This document shows positions 55,028-63,786 of a stretch of 64,000 bases of DNA, piece by piece. Position 1 is the first letter of the stretch. Every line of letters begins with the position of its first letter. Position numbers and translations under genes: made by a program. The notes under the pieces are model-generated. The model was not told the origin of the DNA and ran no database searches. It saw only the letters and a program-made list of their open reading frames with translations. This DNA is from Cryobacterium ruanii (GTDB lineage Bacteria; Actinomycetota; Actinomycetes; Actinomycetales; Microbacteriaceae). The stretch is from positions 62,001 to 126,000 of the forward strand of contig NZ_SOHK01000014.1 in assembly GCF_004404055.1 (NCBI RefSeq), written 5' to 3'.

Positions 55028-55843
55028 ATGACAACACAGGCACCGGGTATGAGCGACCGGATCGCGGCCCAATCGGTCATCGAAGAGTTGTTCCGCCAGC
55101 AGCAGGACGTGCCACCACGCTCTGGCTTCGCCCGATTTTGGGGATACTCTCCGCTGGCAGCGGAGAGCGTCGCCTGGTACCGCGGCGCCCAGGGCGAGAT
55201 CGAGGTCGGCAGAATTCTCAACCGCCTTCCGTCCGAGTGGCGAGTCTTCCACGCCCTGCCGATCGGCAAAGCCGGCGCTGACATCGATCACCTCGTGCTC
55301 GGCCCGGGCGGCATCTTCACCATCAACACCAAGCACCACCGCGGCAAAAAGATCTGGGTCGCCGAGCGGACGATTATGGTCAGTGGACAGAAACAGCCCT
55401 ACCTTCGCAACTCCCAATTCGAAGCCATCCGCGTCACCAAAATGCTTCAAAAACGGATGCCGCAGCTCCCGGCAGCGCAGGCAGTAATCGCGTTGGTCGG
55501 CCCTACGCAGGTCACGATCAAGAAGAGACCCGACACCGTCACTGTTCTGGATGCGGTCAGTTTGCGCCGGTGGCTTCTTAAACAGCCAGCCTCTCTCGTC
55601 GAAGCCGATCTGGTCGAGCTTGCAGCGATAGTTGACGCGCCAGCGACCTGGGCTGCACTCACATCGCTACCGAATCTGAGTTTGATGGCGAAATTCGCTG
55701 TGATCGACCGCGATGTAAAAACAGCGCGCGTGCGGAGAGTCTCGTGGACCCTGGTCAGTTTCGCGACAGTTGCGACACTCGGGGTGTTCGTGGGCCTGCC
55801 TGTCTATAACAAGTTTGTCTTGGGAATCATCGGCGCTCTTTGA
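55028..55843 (+). CDS. NERD-domain protein 4, canonical
   Basis: A 271-aa protein and the best preserved of four NERD paralogues: QSVIEELFRQQQDVPPRS, AWYRGAQGEIEVGRILNRLP and the core ADIDHLVLGPGGIFTINTK with an HHRGKKIWV follow-up, keeping the Asp and Lys of the nuclease-like site. A C-terminal helix (WTLVSFATVATLGVFVGLPV) predicts membrane attachment. GGGGGA precedes ATG 55028. It is isolated from the other three by 16 kb and is surrounded by relics. Confidence 0.85.
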   Translation: MTTQAPGMSDRIAAQSVIEELFRQQQDVPPRSGFARFWGYSPLAAESVAWYRGAQGEIEVGRILNRLPSEWRVFHALPIGKAGADIDHLVLGPGGIFTINTKHHRGKKIWVAERTIMVSGQKQPYLRNSQFEAIRVTKMLQKRMPQLPAAQAVIALVGPTQVTIKKRPDTVTVLDAVSLRRWLLKQPASLVEADLVELAAIVDAPATWAALTSLPNLSLMAKFAVIDRDVKTARVRRVSWTLVSFATVATLGVFVGLPVYNKFVLGIIGAL

Positions 55844-56109
55844 AGCCGCTGCGGCTGCTTTCTCCAGCAGTCGCTCGGGGTCGGGCGAGTCCCGATACGT
55901 GGCACGCAGCGTGTCCACTGCCATCCGCAGGATCTCTGTGTGGTCGTAGACCAGATCGTGGATCTCTGACACCGGTGTTAAATCGGCACGCGAAACGGAT
56001 GCCGGCACCACCACCACGAGATGCGCCACTGCGATTGCTGAAACTCATCCATAGCTGGCGCGCCCGTGGTTCGCGTGCCCGGAATTCGCGAAGGAGCAGA
56101 CGGCATTCG
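55844..56109 (-). other. Coding-like stretch of unknown origin
   Basis: On the minus strand, a GTG at 56029 opens VAHLVVVVPASVSRADLTPV followed by EIHDLVYDHTEILRMAVDTL and SPDPERLLEKAAAAASK, running into the end of NERD 4 (frame stops at 55667). It looks like real protein sequence for about 55 residues, but the overlap with NERD 4 is implausible for an intact gene. No family recognised; possibly another remnant. Confidence 0.3.
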
Positions 56110-56335
56110 CTTTTCTGGGTCGCATCAGCGTGCGACTACCCGAAATTAGCGGACCTGCCGAACACCAGGTCTACCTTGCCCTGCTCGACCGCTGCCTGCT
56201 CGACCGGCAACTTTGACGGCATTCTCACCACGGATGAACGGGCCGAACTCGTCGACGTCGCCAACCTGCTCGACATTGCAGCGGATTCTCTGGATTCTGC
56301 GCTCGACCAGCCGGAACAGGCCATCGTCGTCGCAT
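56110..56335 (+). pseudogene. Frameshifted relic of an exonuclease-type (DnaQ-like) C-terminus
   Basis: One frame reads GRISVRLPEISGPAEHQVYL and ALLDRCLLDRQL before TGA at 56213; the next frame continues FDGILTTDERAELVDVANLL and DIAADSLDSALD. Joined, they resemble the helical TerB-like region after the exonuclease domain in actinobacterial DnaQ-like proteins (pattern YLALLDRxLxDR...). No catalytic domain is present. Confidence 0.4.
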
Positions 56336-56402
56336 CGACCCGTCACTACATATCGCGACTATGCCCTCAACTCGTCCTGGTTCCGCTGAGAATCGTAAAA
56401 TG

Positions 56403-56434
56403 CGACTCCCGGTCGCGAGCGCGGCCGGGAGTCG
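56403..56434. terminator. Hairpin of CGACTCCCGG / CCGGGAGTCG
   Basis: A perfect 10-bp stem with a 12-base loop (56403-56412 and 56425-56434). It follows the exonuclease relic and may be its surviving terminator. Confidence 0.6.
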
Positions 56435-56507
56435 ATACCTCAATGGGCGGCCAGGCGGGTCAAGCGTTCTACTTTTCACCCGTCACGGCGGCAGAGACGA
56501 CGAGGGC

Positions 56508-56645
56508 ATGATCGGTACGTACACCTGTCCTGGTCCCGTGGCTTACCTCAAGGATGAGGGCAAAAAACCGATCGCGAGCACCAGGGACCTCCAGCGAGAA
56601 ATGCCCGCCGACGACTACATGAGCGCCAGTACCGTGCTGCGATGA
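56508..56645 (+). other. Small open reading frame, 45 aa, unassigned
   Basis: The frame reads MIGTYTCPGPVAYLKDEGKK to an Arg and TGA at 56643-56645. Codon use is moderately coding-like, but there is no good ribosome-binding site and no family recognised. It may be a remnant. Confidence 0.2.
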
Positions 56646-56875
56646 GCGGCCTGTGGGCCTGCCGGCGGCGACAACGCCGGGGCGCTCTGATTCGCCAGAA
56701 CCTCCCTAAATCAGCCCTGTCCGAGGGCCGCGGGCCGGCTACGTGTTAACTAAAGTGCGGAGTGCGGGTTGAAGCCCGACTCGCGCACTCAGGACGATTA
56801 GTGGAATGCACGGCCATTCAGCCGTGGGCCTCGCAACCGGATCGAACTCGTCGAGCTAGGGAGAGGACAGCCAGC

Positions 56876-57208
56876 ATGCCGTCGACTTGGCAGCCATCCG
56901 CCTGGGGCAAGGCCCTCACCAGCTCCGGCGACTGGACACTCGTACTTCACGGCGACTCCGTCACGGTCACCCTGGGTGGCGTCGATATTGTGACCGCGGT
57001 TGCGGATGTTGAGGCTGTCGTCGTCACCCGCGGCCTGTTCTGGAGTCATATCCGGATCGAGGTGGGGGAGTGGGTGAGTCGGCTCTACGGCATCCGCTCG
57101 AAGGACGCTGCCGCTTTTGAACGAGCCTTCGCAGCGTCCCTCAAGGCGCTCAAACTGAGGCAGCGCACCGCGGGGTTCGATGCGGCGGCCCACCGAGCGA
57201 CGCTTTAG
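56876..57208 (+). pseudogene. Orphan N-terminal domain of a HelD/UvrD-type helicase
   Basis: A 110-aa frame starting PSTWQPSAWGKALTSSG, with VTRGLFWSHIRIEVGEWV and GIRSKDAAAFERAFAASLKA. This is the pattern of the small N-terminal domain that precedes the helicase core in DNA helicase IV-like proteins (tryptophan, RGLxW, then an Arg/Ala-rich helix). All helicase motifs are missing. GGAGAGGA before the ATG is a good ribosome-binding site, so a short protein may still be produced. Confidence 0.45.
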
Positions 57209-57480
57209 CTAGCCGGGTTCACTGTCGCGCTCGCGGAACGCTTGCAGACCACGGTGTGAATCACCGCCGAATTCAGCACCGAATGGTCGGACCGCAAAGC
57301 TGCCATCGGGCGGATTAGACGATGGCCGTGAGATCGACCACGATGCCGTGTCCGTTTACCGAGACCACGATGCGGCGATCGGTCGCGCCGGTTGCCAGCA
57401 AATAGCTGCACAGAGCGAAGAGGAGCATTTATGCGGAAATCTGTGTCAACTACCTCCGGTCTCGCGGCAAGATAGAAGGC
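57209..57480. other. Intergenic region with a tiny coding-like minus-strand frame
   Basis: On the minus strand, 57315-57428 reads MLLFALCSYLLATGATDRRI then VVSVNGHGIVVDLTAIV and stops. It looks like a protein end but has no recognised family. Nothing else is seen here. Confidence 0.25.
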
Positions 57481-57891
57481 ATGGCGCACCGTCAACCAAA
57501 GCCCTCCGATGCTGACCCCGCAGCTGCCCGGGCGGATAAGACGTGCGCCTCGTGTGGGCGGCGCATCGAGTGGCGCGCGAAGTGGGCCAAGAATTGGGAT
57601 TCGGTGAAGTTTTGCTCGGCAGCGTGCCGGTCACACGGCGTCAACGCGACAGACCTGCAGCTCGAAGCGGCCATCGTCACACTGCTCCAGGCTCGGGCGC
57701 ACGATTCCACGATCTGCCCCTCTGACGCGGCGCGAGCCATTGGCGGCGAGGAATGGAGCGACTTGATGGAGCCGGCCCGCCGAGCCGCACGTCGCATGGT
57801 CGCCCGCGGCGAATTGCAGATCACGCAGGGCGGAGTCGTGGTTGATCCGTCGACCGCGAAGGGTGCGATCCGGTTGCGCACTCCGCGGTAA
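57481..57891 (+). CDS. DUF2256/DUF3253 two-domain protein
   Basis: A 136-aa protein. The N-terminal DUF2256 part is a small zinc ribbon (KTCASCGRRIEWRAKWAKN and later FCSAACRSH, four cysteines). The C-terminal DUF3253 part (LEAAIVTLLQARAHDSTICP, then SDAARAIGGEEWSDLMEPAR) is a winged-helix-like domain. The combination is known in bacteria; the function is not. GAAGG precedes ATG 57481. Confidence 0.87.
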   Translation: MAHRQPKPSDADPAAARADKTCASCGRRIEWRAKWAKNWDSVKFCSAACRSHGVNATDLQLEAAIVTLLQARAHDSTICPSDAARAIGGEEWSDLMEPARRAARRMVARGELQITQGGVVVDPSTAKGAIRLRTPR

Positions 57892-58078
57892 GTGGTCGCC
57901 TTACGCTCGTGCTCCTCGACTGCGTCGACTAGCACTGAATCGAATCGACACGAAAGCACCTGAACATGACCGGAACATACATCCCTATCTGATCGTCTGG
58001 GATCGGTGCGGCCGGATTTCTGCCGAAGTCGGCGGTATCCGCTCCTGTGGAACGCAAGGGACGTGCGACGTGCGAGCT

Positions 58079-58453
58079 CTAGGGCGTGTCGACGATCTGC
58101 TTGCCGAGCGGCATGAGCGCGACCGGAATCAGCTTGAAGTTGGCGATGCCGAACGGGATGCCGATGATGGTGATGCAAAGCGCGATGCCCGAAAGCAGGT
58201 GCTCGAGGGCGATCCACCAGCCGGCCAGAATCACCCAGACGACGTTGCCGAGGAGCGACGCGACACCCGCGTTCGGTGTCTCAACCACGGTCTTGCCGAA
58301 CGGCCAGAGCGCGTAGACGCCGATCCGGGCCGCCGCGATTCCCCAGGGGATGGTAACGATGAGTATGCACATGATGAGCGCGGCCACCATGTAGCCGATG
58401 AACAGCCACAAGCCCGAGAGCACGAGCCAGATGATGTTGAGGAGAGTCTTCAT
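58079..58453 (-). CDS. yccF: YccF-family membrane protein
   Basis: A 124-aa inner-membrane protein made of two repeated YccF units, each with a hydrophobic helix and an IPWGIA / IPFGIANFKL signature (IVTIPWGIAAARIG at about residue 35, ITIIGIPFGIANFKL at about 95), and ending ALMPLGKQIVDTP. The length and repeat are typical. Function not established. Confidence 0.9.
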   Translation of the reverse strand: MKTLLNIIWLVLSGLWLFIGYMVAALIMCILIVTIPWGIAAARIGVYALWPFGKTVVETPNAGVASLLGNVVWVILAGWWIALEHLLSGIALCITIIGIPFGIANFKLIPVALMPLGKQIVDTP

Positions 58454-58479
58454 GGTGGCCCAATTCTCGCAGGTGGCGA

Positions 58480-58806
58480 CTAGCCGATCAGGGTGAGCAT
58501 CAGCCGCGACTCCTCGAGCGCCTCGACCTCGTGCTCGAGGCCGGCATCGAGCCGCAGCAGGGCGCCGGGCACGAGGTCGGTGACCTGTCCGCCGGCGGTA
58601 ACGCGCAGGAATCCGTCGAGAGCTTGCATGAGCAAAATCTTGGGCGCTGAGTGCTTCTTGAGCACGAAGCCGGCCTCGAAGGTGAGCACGACGACGCGCA
58701 CCCCGGGGGAAGCGAGAACCGTGCTGTGACCGAGCCGTCCGGGTTCAACCGCGGCGTCAGCCCGAACGTTCGCGATGTGGGTGAGGGGCAGCGTTGAATT
58801 CTCCAT
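58480..58806 (-). CDS. Small cupin-fold protein
   Basis: A 108-aa single-domain cupin: VVVLTFEAGFVLKKHSAPKI, LLMQALDGFLRVTAGG and LVPGALLRLDAGLEHEVEAL correspond to the two cupin motifs. Two His residues remain, fewer than in metal-dependent enzymes, so a binding role is possible. ATG 58806 follows TAGCGT by six bases (leaderless). It is divergent from the PadR gene. Confidence 0.8.
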   Translation of the reverse strand: MENSTLPLTHIANVRADAAVEPGRLGHSTVLASPGVRVVVLTFEAGFVLKKHSAPKILLMQALDGFLRVTAGGQVTDLVPGALLRLDAGLEHEVEALEESRLMLTLIG

Positions 58807-58926
58807 GATTCAACGCTAGACCCGTGGCCACCTATCTCTCGATCGATGGTGATTGCTAAAATGAGTGTTGTCTGGGAGCCAGCCCTGAGCAGCCATTTGA
58901 GTGTGTCGCTCGAAGGCATCGCTGGG

Positions 58927-58954
58927 TATCGTTGACCTATCGCTGTATATCGTT
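58927..58954. promoter_or_regulatory. Helically phased direct repeats before the PadR gene
   Basis: TATCGTT (58927-58933), TATCGCT (58938-58944) and TATCGTT (58948-58954) are spaced by 11 and 10 bases, one turn of DNA each. They lie 24-51 bases before the PadR start, where an operator is expected. Confidence 0.5.
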
Positions 58955-58977
58955 CGCACTACTTACAGGAGGCAATC

Positions 58978-59526
58978 ATGGGCAATTCATTTCCAACAAG
59001 CGGGTTCAACGCTGGCAACATCGACGGCATCTGGCAGGCGATGGAGCAGTTCCGTTCGCGATTCGAAAAGCAGACCGGTACCCGCGCCGGCCGTGGTGAG
59101 GTGCGCACGGCGGTGCTGGCGCTGCTCGCTGAGCAGTCGATGCACGGCTACCAGATCATTCACGAAATCGAAGAGCGCAGCGGCGGCAGCTGGAAGCCTA
59201 GCGCCGGATCGGTCTACCCGACCCTGCAGCTGCTGGCCGACGAGGGCCTGATCAGCGCCGAAGAGTCCAATGGGCGCAAGATCTACTCCCTGACCGATGA
59301 GGGTCGCGCCGCTGTCGCTGACGCTGACATGAGCGCGCCGTGGGAAACTACTGCGTCGACTCCTGGTCACGGGCATGGCCATGCGGCATTGCCGAAAGCG
59401 GGGATCGAGCTTGCCCAGGCAGCGGCACAGGTTGGTCGCACCGGCTCGCCGGAGCAGATCAAGCAGGCCGTCATGGTGCTCGACGACGCACGTCGCAAGC
59501 TCTACTCGATCCTCGCTCAGGACTGA
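58978..59526 (+). CDS. PadR-family transcriptional regulator
   Basis: A 182-aa regulator. The winged helix is GEVRTAVLALLAEQSMHGYQ, with EIEERSGGSWKPSAGSVYPT and LQLLADEGLISAEESNGRK, the canonical PadR signature. An N-terminal extension of about 35 residues and a C-terminal Gly/His-containing linker (GHGHGHAAL) with a helix precede the stop. Strong GGAGG ribosome-binding site. The AarF-like gene follows four bases after the stop and may be co-regulated. Confidence 0.92.
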   Translation: MGNSFPTSGFNAGNIDGIWQAMEQFRSRFEKQTGTRAGRGEVRTAVLALLAEQSMHGYQIIHEIEERSGGSWKPSAGSVYPTLQLLADEGLISAEESNGRKIYSLTDEGRAAVADADMSAPWETTASTPGHGHGHAALPKAGIELAQAAAQVGRTGSPEQIKQAVMVLDDARRKLYSILAQD

Positions 59527-59530
59527 CGGG

Positions 59531-61237
59531 GTGCCGCTGGCTCGTCGAGGTAGCTACGATTCGAATTCGGGCGCGGGAAACATGCGCGCCCGCTACCGCC
59601 GCATTCTGCGTTTTGCCAGCTGGTATCTGGCCATAACGTGGTGGTTCGAGTTGTTCCTGCCTCGCATCGGGCTGCTGAAAATTGCGGAGCGCACACGGTC
59701 TAAGCGGATGCAACGCTTCGCCAAGGGTTTTCACATACTCGCGTCCGACCTTGGTGGCCTCATGATCAAGGTCGGGCAGTTCATGTCTTCGCGCCTCGAC
59801 GTGCTGCCGCCCGAGATCACCAGAGAACTCGAGGGACTGCAAGACGAGGTCGCCCCCGTGGCCTTTGCTGCTATTCGTGCAGCAGCCGAAGCGGAGCTGG
59901 GCATGCCGCTCGAGCGAGCCTTCATGTCGGTCGACGAGACGCCGGTGGCGGCGGCATCGCTCGGTCAGGCGCACCGCGCCCGACTGACCGCGCTTGATGC
60001 GGCCGACACGGGGCTCGACGGGGTCATAATCAAGGTGCAGCGCCCGGGAATCGACGCGATCATCGATGTCGACCTCGCTGCCCTGCGCAAGGTGGGTGGG
60101 TGGCTCAGCCATGTGAAACTCGTCTCCAACCGGGTCGACATGCCCGCGCTCGTCGAGGAATTCGCCCAGACCAGCCTCGAAGAGATCGACTACTTGCACG
60201 AAGGTGCCAGCTCTGAACGCTTCGCGGCCGCGTTTCCCGATGACGACCGGGTGAGCGTACCCGTCGTTGTCTGGGAGCGCACCACCCGCAAGGTGCTCAC
60301 CCTCGAAGACGTGACGGCGATCAAAATCACCGACGTTGAGTCTCTGCTCAAGGCGGGCATCGATCCGGCGGAGGTGGCCCCACTCTTCGCGGAGGTCATG
60401 TTCGACCAGATGTTCACCAAGGGTTTCTTTCACGCTGATCCACACCCCGGGAACATCTTTGTCACCCCGGTCGCTGATATCGAACGCGGGTGGAAGCTGA
60501 CGTTCATCGACTTCGGAATGATGGGCGAGGTCCATACCAGCACGCGCACCGGACTGCGCAAGATGCTGATCGCTGCTGCCTCGCGTGACGGGCGCGGCCT
60601 CGTCAGCGCCATGAACGACGTAGGTGTGCTGCTGCCTTCGGCGGAGACGACGGAGCTCGAACGGGCGATGACGACCCTGTTCGCCCGCTTCGGCGGCATG
60701 GGTTTCGCCGAGCTGCGAGAGGTCGACCCGCGGGAGTTCCGCGACTTCGCGGTGCAGTTCGGCGATGTCGTGCGGTCGCTGCCCTTTCAGTTACCCGAGA
60801 ACTTTCTGCTGATCATTCGAGCGATGTCGCTCACCTCTGGGGTGGCCAGTTCGCTCAATCCCGCGTTCAACCTCTGGGACTCCGTCGAGCCCTACGCGGC
60901 GCAGCTGCTGCGGGACGAAAGCGGCAACCTCCTGCAGGACATCGCCAAACAGGCGAGGGAGACTGTCGGTCTCGCGGTTCGCCTGCCGAAGCGGCTGGAT
61001 GAGTTCATCACCCGAGTCGAAGACGGCTTGGTGGGCGTCGCCAGCCCGGGTCTGGAGAAGCGGGTCGCCCGCCTCGAACGCACCACCCGGCAGGCGATCT
61101 CGGCGCTGCTCTTCGGTGCCCTGCTGATCGCCGGCGTTCTTGTGCGAGCGGATGATGCGGTGCTGGGCACCATACTGATCGTCGCGTCGGTCGCCCCCCT
61201 CGTGCACGCCCTATTCGCGGGTCGCCGCGGGTTCTGA
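59531..61237 (+). CDS. AarF/ABC1/UbiB-family atypical kinase
   Basis: A 568-aa protein kinase-like ATPase (551 aa if started at ATG 59582). Family motifs: IKVGQFMSSRLDVLP (KxGQ), AAASLGQAHRARL (Ala-rich loop replacing the P-loop), VIIKVQRPGID (Lys), HADPHPGNIF and LTFIDFGMMG. The C-terminus has two hydrophobic helices for membrane attachment. Known members support ubiquinone synthesis or lipid handling; in actinobacteria the substrate is unknown. GTG 59531, four bases after the PadR stop, has AGGA at a good distance. An 81-bp copy of its 3' end lies at 63787. Confidence 0.88.
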   Translation: MPLARRGSYDSNSGAGNMRARYRRILRFASWYLAITWWFELFLPRIGLLKIAERTRSKRMQRFAKGFHILASDLGGLMIKVGQFMSSRLDVLPPEITRELEGLQDEVAPVAFAAIRAAAEAELGMPLERAFMSVDETPVAAASLGQAHRARLTALDAADTGLDGVIIKVQRPGIDAIIDVDLAALRKVGGWLSHVKLVSNRVDMPALVEEFAQTSLEEIDYLHEGASSERFAAAFPDDDRVSVPVVVWERTTRKVLTLEDVTAIKITDVESLLKAGIDPAEVAPLFAEVMFDQMFTKGFFHADPHPGNIFVTPVADIERGWKLTFIDFGMMGEVHTSTRTGLRKMLIAAASRDGRGLVSAMNDVGVLLPSAETTELERAMTTLFARFGGMGFAELREVDPREFRDFAVQFGDVVRSLPFQLPENFLLIIRAMSLTSGVASSLNPAFNLWDSVEPYAAQLLRDESGNLLQDIAKQARETVGLAVRLPKRLDEFITRVEDGLVGVASPGLEKRVARLERTTRQAISALLFGALLIAGVLVRADDAVLGTILIVASVAPLVHALFAGRRGF

Positions 61238-61239
61238 GC
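61159..61239 (+). repeat. Direct repeat, copy A (3' end of the AarF-like gene)
   Basis: This 81-bp segment matches 63787-63867 in direct orientation with 9 mismatches (about 89% identity by eye). Both copies end in the same stop codon and the reading frame is kept. Together they flank the HNH nuclease and HAD-like genes. Confidence 0.8.
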
Positions 61240-61282
61240 CGGCGGACGAGCGGGCCAGCCAGCCGCCGTGCCCTACGGTCGG

Positions 61283-62539
61283 TTAGCTTTCGCAGCCCAC
61301 TCCGTCGCCGTCCCGATCAAGGTGCCGGCCGTAGCCAGCATCGCCAGAATGCACCGGAGCTGCACCCGCTGCTCGTGCCGCAGTGCAGTTTTCGTAGGCA
61401 ATTGCCGGAGCCGGCTCGACCGGGGCAGCCGGTGCCTGCTCGACCACGACGGGAGCCGGCGCGACGGCCACCGGAGCGGGTGCCACGACCACGGGCTCAG
61501 GCGCAAAGGCGGATGCCGTAGCCGGCTCATCGGGGCAGGCCGTCAGAATTCGGGTCATCGCGTCGTGCTCCGGCTGCGTCACCCACAACCCGTAAGTTGC
61601 CTTCACCGAAATCTGACGCGCAACGTAAGCGCACCGGTACGACTTCATCGGTGGCAACCAGGTGGCCGTGTCGCCGTCACCCTTGCTGGCGTTCGTGCGA
61701 CCGTCCACGGCCAGCAGGTTGAGCGGGTCGTTGGCCAACGACACCCGCTGGGCCTGGCTGAGCTGCTGGGCGCCGGTCTGCCACGCATTCGACAGAGCCA
61801 CCACGTGGTCAATTTGCACGAGCGACGATGTCGAGTTGCCACGCACAAAACTGATTGTTTTTCCCGTATACGGCCCAACCAACGTGCCGGTCAGAACCCG
61901 ACAGCTGCCTGATTTCACAGTGCCGGTGAGGTCGCGCGCCAGGATATCGTTACGTGTGTCGCATCCGTTCTGGTCGACGTCGAGCCAGGCGGTGCCGAAG
62001 CCGCCGCTGCGATCGTATCCGGTTTTGGGTGCGCGGCCCTTCACCGGCAGGGTTGCGAGCAGCGCGATGGCCGTCATATCCGTCGCCGCGGTATCCGCAA
62101 GGACAATGCTCGCGGCTTGCGATGCCGGTGTGGTGGTGGCCGGATCGGCCGGCGCTTCTTCGGTGAATGGCAGCGGAGTCGGTGTCGGGCTCGGCGTCGA
62201 ACTCGGCGTCGGTGCGGCAGTGGCAGTCGGAAGCGAAGTCGTGCTCGCCAGATTGGTGTCGACGGATGCCGGTGCCAGCGACGATGCGAAAATGCCAACA
62301 GTCAACGCCCCGGCCAGCGCGAAGGCAGCAACTTTTCGGGTCGGGATGACCGCCCAGGATTGACGACCGGTGGCTAAAACGTAGATGGCGGTAAGGGCGC
62401 CGATCGCGCTGACCATTGTGAAGAGGCCAAAAAAACCGCCGGTGGATGCGGCTGCGAGCAGCAGTACTTGGGACACGCCGAGCATGATCCAGGTGAGCGT
62501 TGAGAATTTGGGCCCGCGAAGGCGGGGTGGTGTGGACAT
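61283..62539 (-). CDS. Membrane-anchored HNH nuclease with Excalibur domain
   Basis: A 418-aa protein: two or three N-terminal hydrophobic helices (about residues 15-95), a Thr/Pro/Ala-rich linker, a DUF1524/GmrSD-C-type HNH domain (IDHVVALSNAWQTGA, NDPLNLLAVDGRTNASKGD), a Pro/Val-rich spacer and a C-terminal Excalibur calcium-binding motif (HLDRDGDGVGCE). Exported HNH nucleases of this kind are common in actinobacteria and probably degrade external DNA. ATG 62539 has AAGGAG upstream. Part of a second copy survives as a relic at 36600-36760. Confidence 0.88.
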   Translation of the reverse strand: MSTPPRLRGPKFSTLTWIMLGVSQVLLLAAASTGGFFGLFTMVSAIGALTAIYVLATGRQSWAVIPTRKVAAFALAGALTVGIFASSLAPASVDTNLASTTSLPTATAAPTPSSTPSPTPTPLPFTEEAPADPATTTPASQAASIVLADTAATDMTAIALLATLPVKGRAPKTGYDRSGGFGTAWLDVDQNGCDTRNDILARDLTGTVKSGSCRVLTGTLVGPYTGKTISFVRGNSTSSLVQIDHVVALSNAWQTGAQQLSQAQRVSLANDPLNLLAVDGRTNASKGDGDTATWLPPMKSYRCAYVARQISVKATYGLWVTQPEHDAMTRILTACPDEPATASAFAPEPVVVAPAPVAVAPAPVVVEQAPAAPVEPAPAIAYENCTAARAAGAAPVHSGDAGYGRHLDRDGDGVGCES

Positions 62540-62700
62540 GATGCTCCTTCGGCCGCGTAGCCATGACAACTCGAACTTATCGTGGCTGAGGAACACCCAT
62601 GCGCCGATGCGCGTCGCCTCCTACAGCACGGCCTCACAGTGAAATGTCGCTTTCTTGCGCCATTCGGGGTGGAATTGCGGGTGAAGGAGGCGCCGGCGCC

Positions 62701-63048
62701 ATGACCCTCACCGCCCCGCCCACACCCACCGCGCCAACACTCCCAGCCCGAAACGACTATGGCGCACCAAACCGAAGCGTGCCCACGTGTGACGAGAGCG
62801 CCCTGGCGGGCGGCGAGAGGTCAGTCCAACCGAACACCAGTGCCGTCGAACGGATGCTCGCAACCTTCGACGCCTGCTCCCACGTCGCCGGGAGGGTCTC
62901 GGTGTGCATGCGGTCCCCACTCCGTGCCATCTACTGCGGCGAAACCGTCGTGCTTCCTTTGCCCTGCAGTGTATTCGCGCACGTCGGCGAGGAAATCAGA
63001 CCAACTGCTCCAGCCAGCTGCGCATCAGGGCGATGTCCGCGACGGTGA
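62701..63048 (+). CDS. Uncertain hypothetical protein
   Basis: A 115-aa frame starting TLTAPPTPTAPTLPARNDYG with AAGGAGG 14-20 bases upstream. It includes SAVERMLATFDACSHVAGRV and then loses coding character, and its last 53 bases overlap the minus-strand HAD gene. No family recognised. It may be a spurious frame in a region of relics. Confidence 0.25.
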   Translation: MTLTAPPTPTAPTLPARNDYGAPNRSVPTCDESALAGGERSVQPNTSAVERMLATFDACSHVAGRVSVCMRSPLRAIYCGETVVLPLPCSVFAHVGEEIRPTAPASCASGRCPRR

Positions 63049-63541
63049 TGCCCACTTCGGAGTGCGGCGGAATGAGCAGGGACGGTGTCTCCTGGGTGGC
63101 GTTGAGCACCTTCTCACCGTGAAGCTGCACGTCGGCATCGTCGATCCAGATGAACGGCGCCGGCACGTTCTGATCTTCCTCGATGCGCTGCGACTTCCAC
63201 AATCCCGTCTCGCCATGAGTCTGACCGGGGTCGATCGGCGGGGTCGTGACGTCGAGCATGCGACCGCCAACCAACCCGTGCAGCTCGGGTACGAGAAGTT
63301 GGCGGGTTGCGTCGAGCTCGTTCCACGACGTGAGCCAGACCAGTTCAACTCCGTACTGCATGAGCAGGGAGTCGAGGGCCGTGATCAGCCCGGGAGCCCA
63401 ATGCACGTCGTGAGTTGACGCCTGGCCGTCGCCATGATCGATGCTGATCGACGCGTTGGCCACGTCGCCCCAGGCTGGGTCGGGTTCGGAACGGGGGCAG
63501 AGGCATCCGTTGACGGATAGATAGAGCCGGGGAACGGTCAT
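62996..63541 (-). CDS. HAD-like protein lacking the catalytic aspartates
   Basis: A 181-aa protein of the HAD-domain group whose members usually open LYLDVDGVLxP. Here that strand reads LYLSVNGCLCP, so both aspartates of DxD are replaced (Ser, Asn). Later features are kept: ELVWLTSWNE (motif II Thr/Ser), FIWIDDAD (acidic motif IV) and the C-terminal PHSEVGITVADIALMRSWL. It is probably catalytically dead, or a pseudogene in early decay. The ATG at 63541 is supported by the family start; longer upstream frames have no similarity. Confidence 0.75.
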   Translation of the reverse strand: MTVPRLYLSVNGCLCPRSEPDPAWGDVANASISIDHGDGQASTHDVHWAPGLITALDSLLMQYGVELVWLTSWNELDATRQLLVPELHGLVGGRMLDVTTPPIDPGQTHGETGLWKSQRIEEDQNVPAPFIWIDDADVQLHGEKVLNATQETPSLLIPPHSEVGITVADIALMRSWLEQLV

Positions 63542-63786
63542 TTGCTCTGCCCGTCGTGGCGAGATTCGGGGCCGGCAATGGCGTTCTGCGCTTGGTGGTG
63601 CATTTTGCACATAGTGGTATCGCTCTTCTGCGTGAGATTTTGAATTGTATTTTCCCCAAATTTTGCTTCTGGTTTAGCTAAGCACGTGGCGTTAAACTGC
63701 GTCCCCCCACGAACTGGGTGAACTTTTGGTGCCGTGTCGCGGCGGCGATTACTGGCTTGTGTGCATGCCCGCGACGCGGGTCATGA
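63542..63786. other. Intergenic region, no gene seen
   Basis: A slightly AT-rich patch at 63618-63680 (with TTTTGAATTGTATTTTCCCC) may hold the HAD gene's promoter. Nothing else is recognised. Confidence 0.3.
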
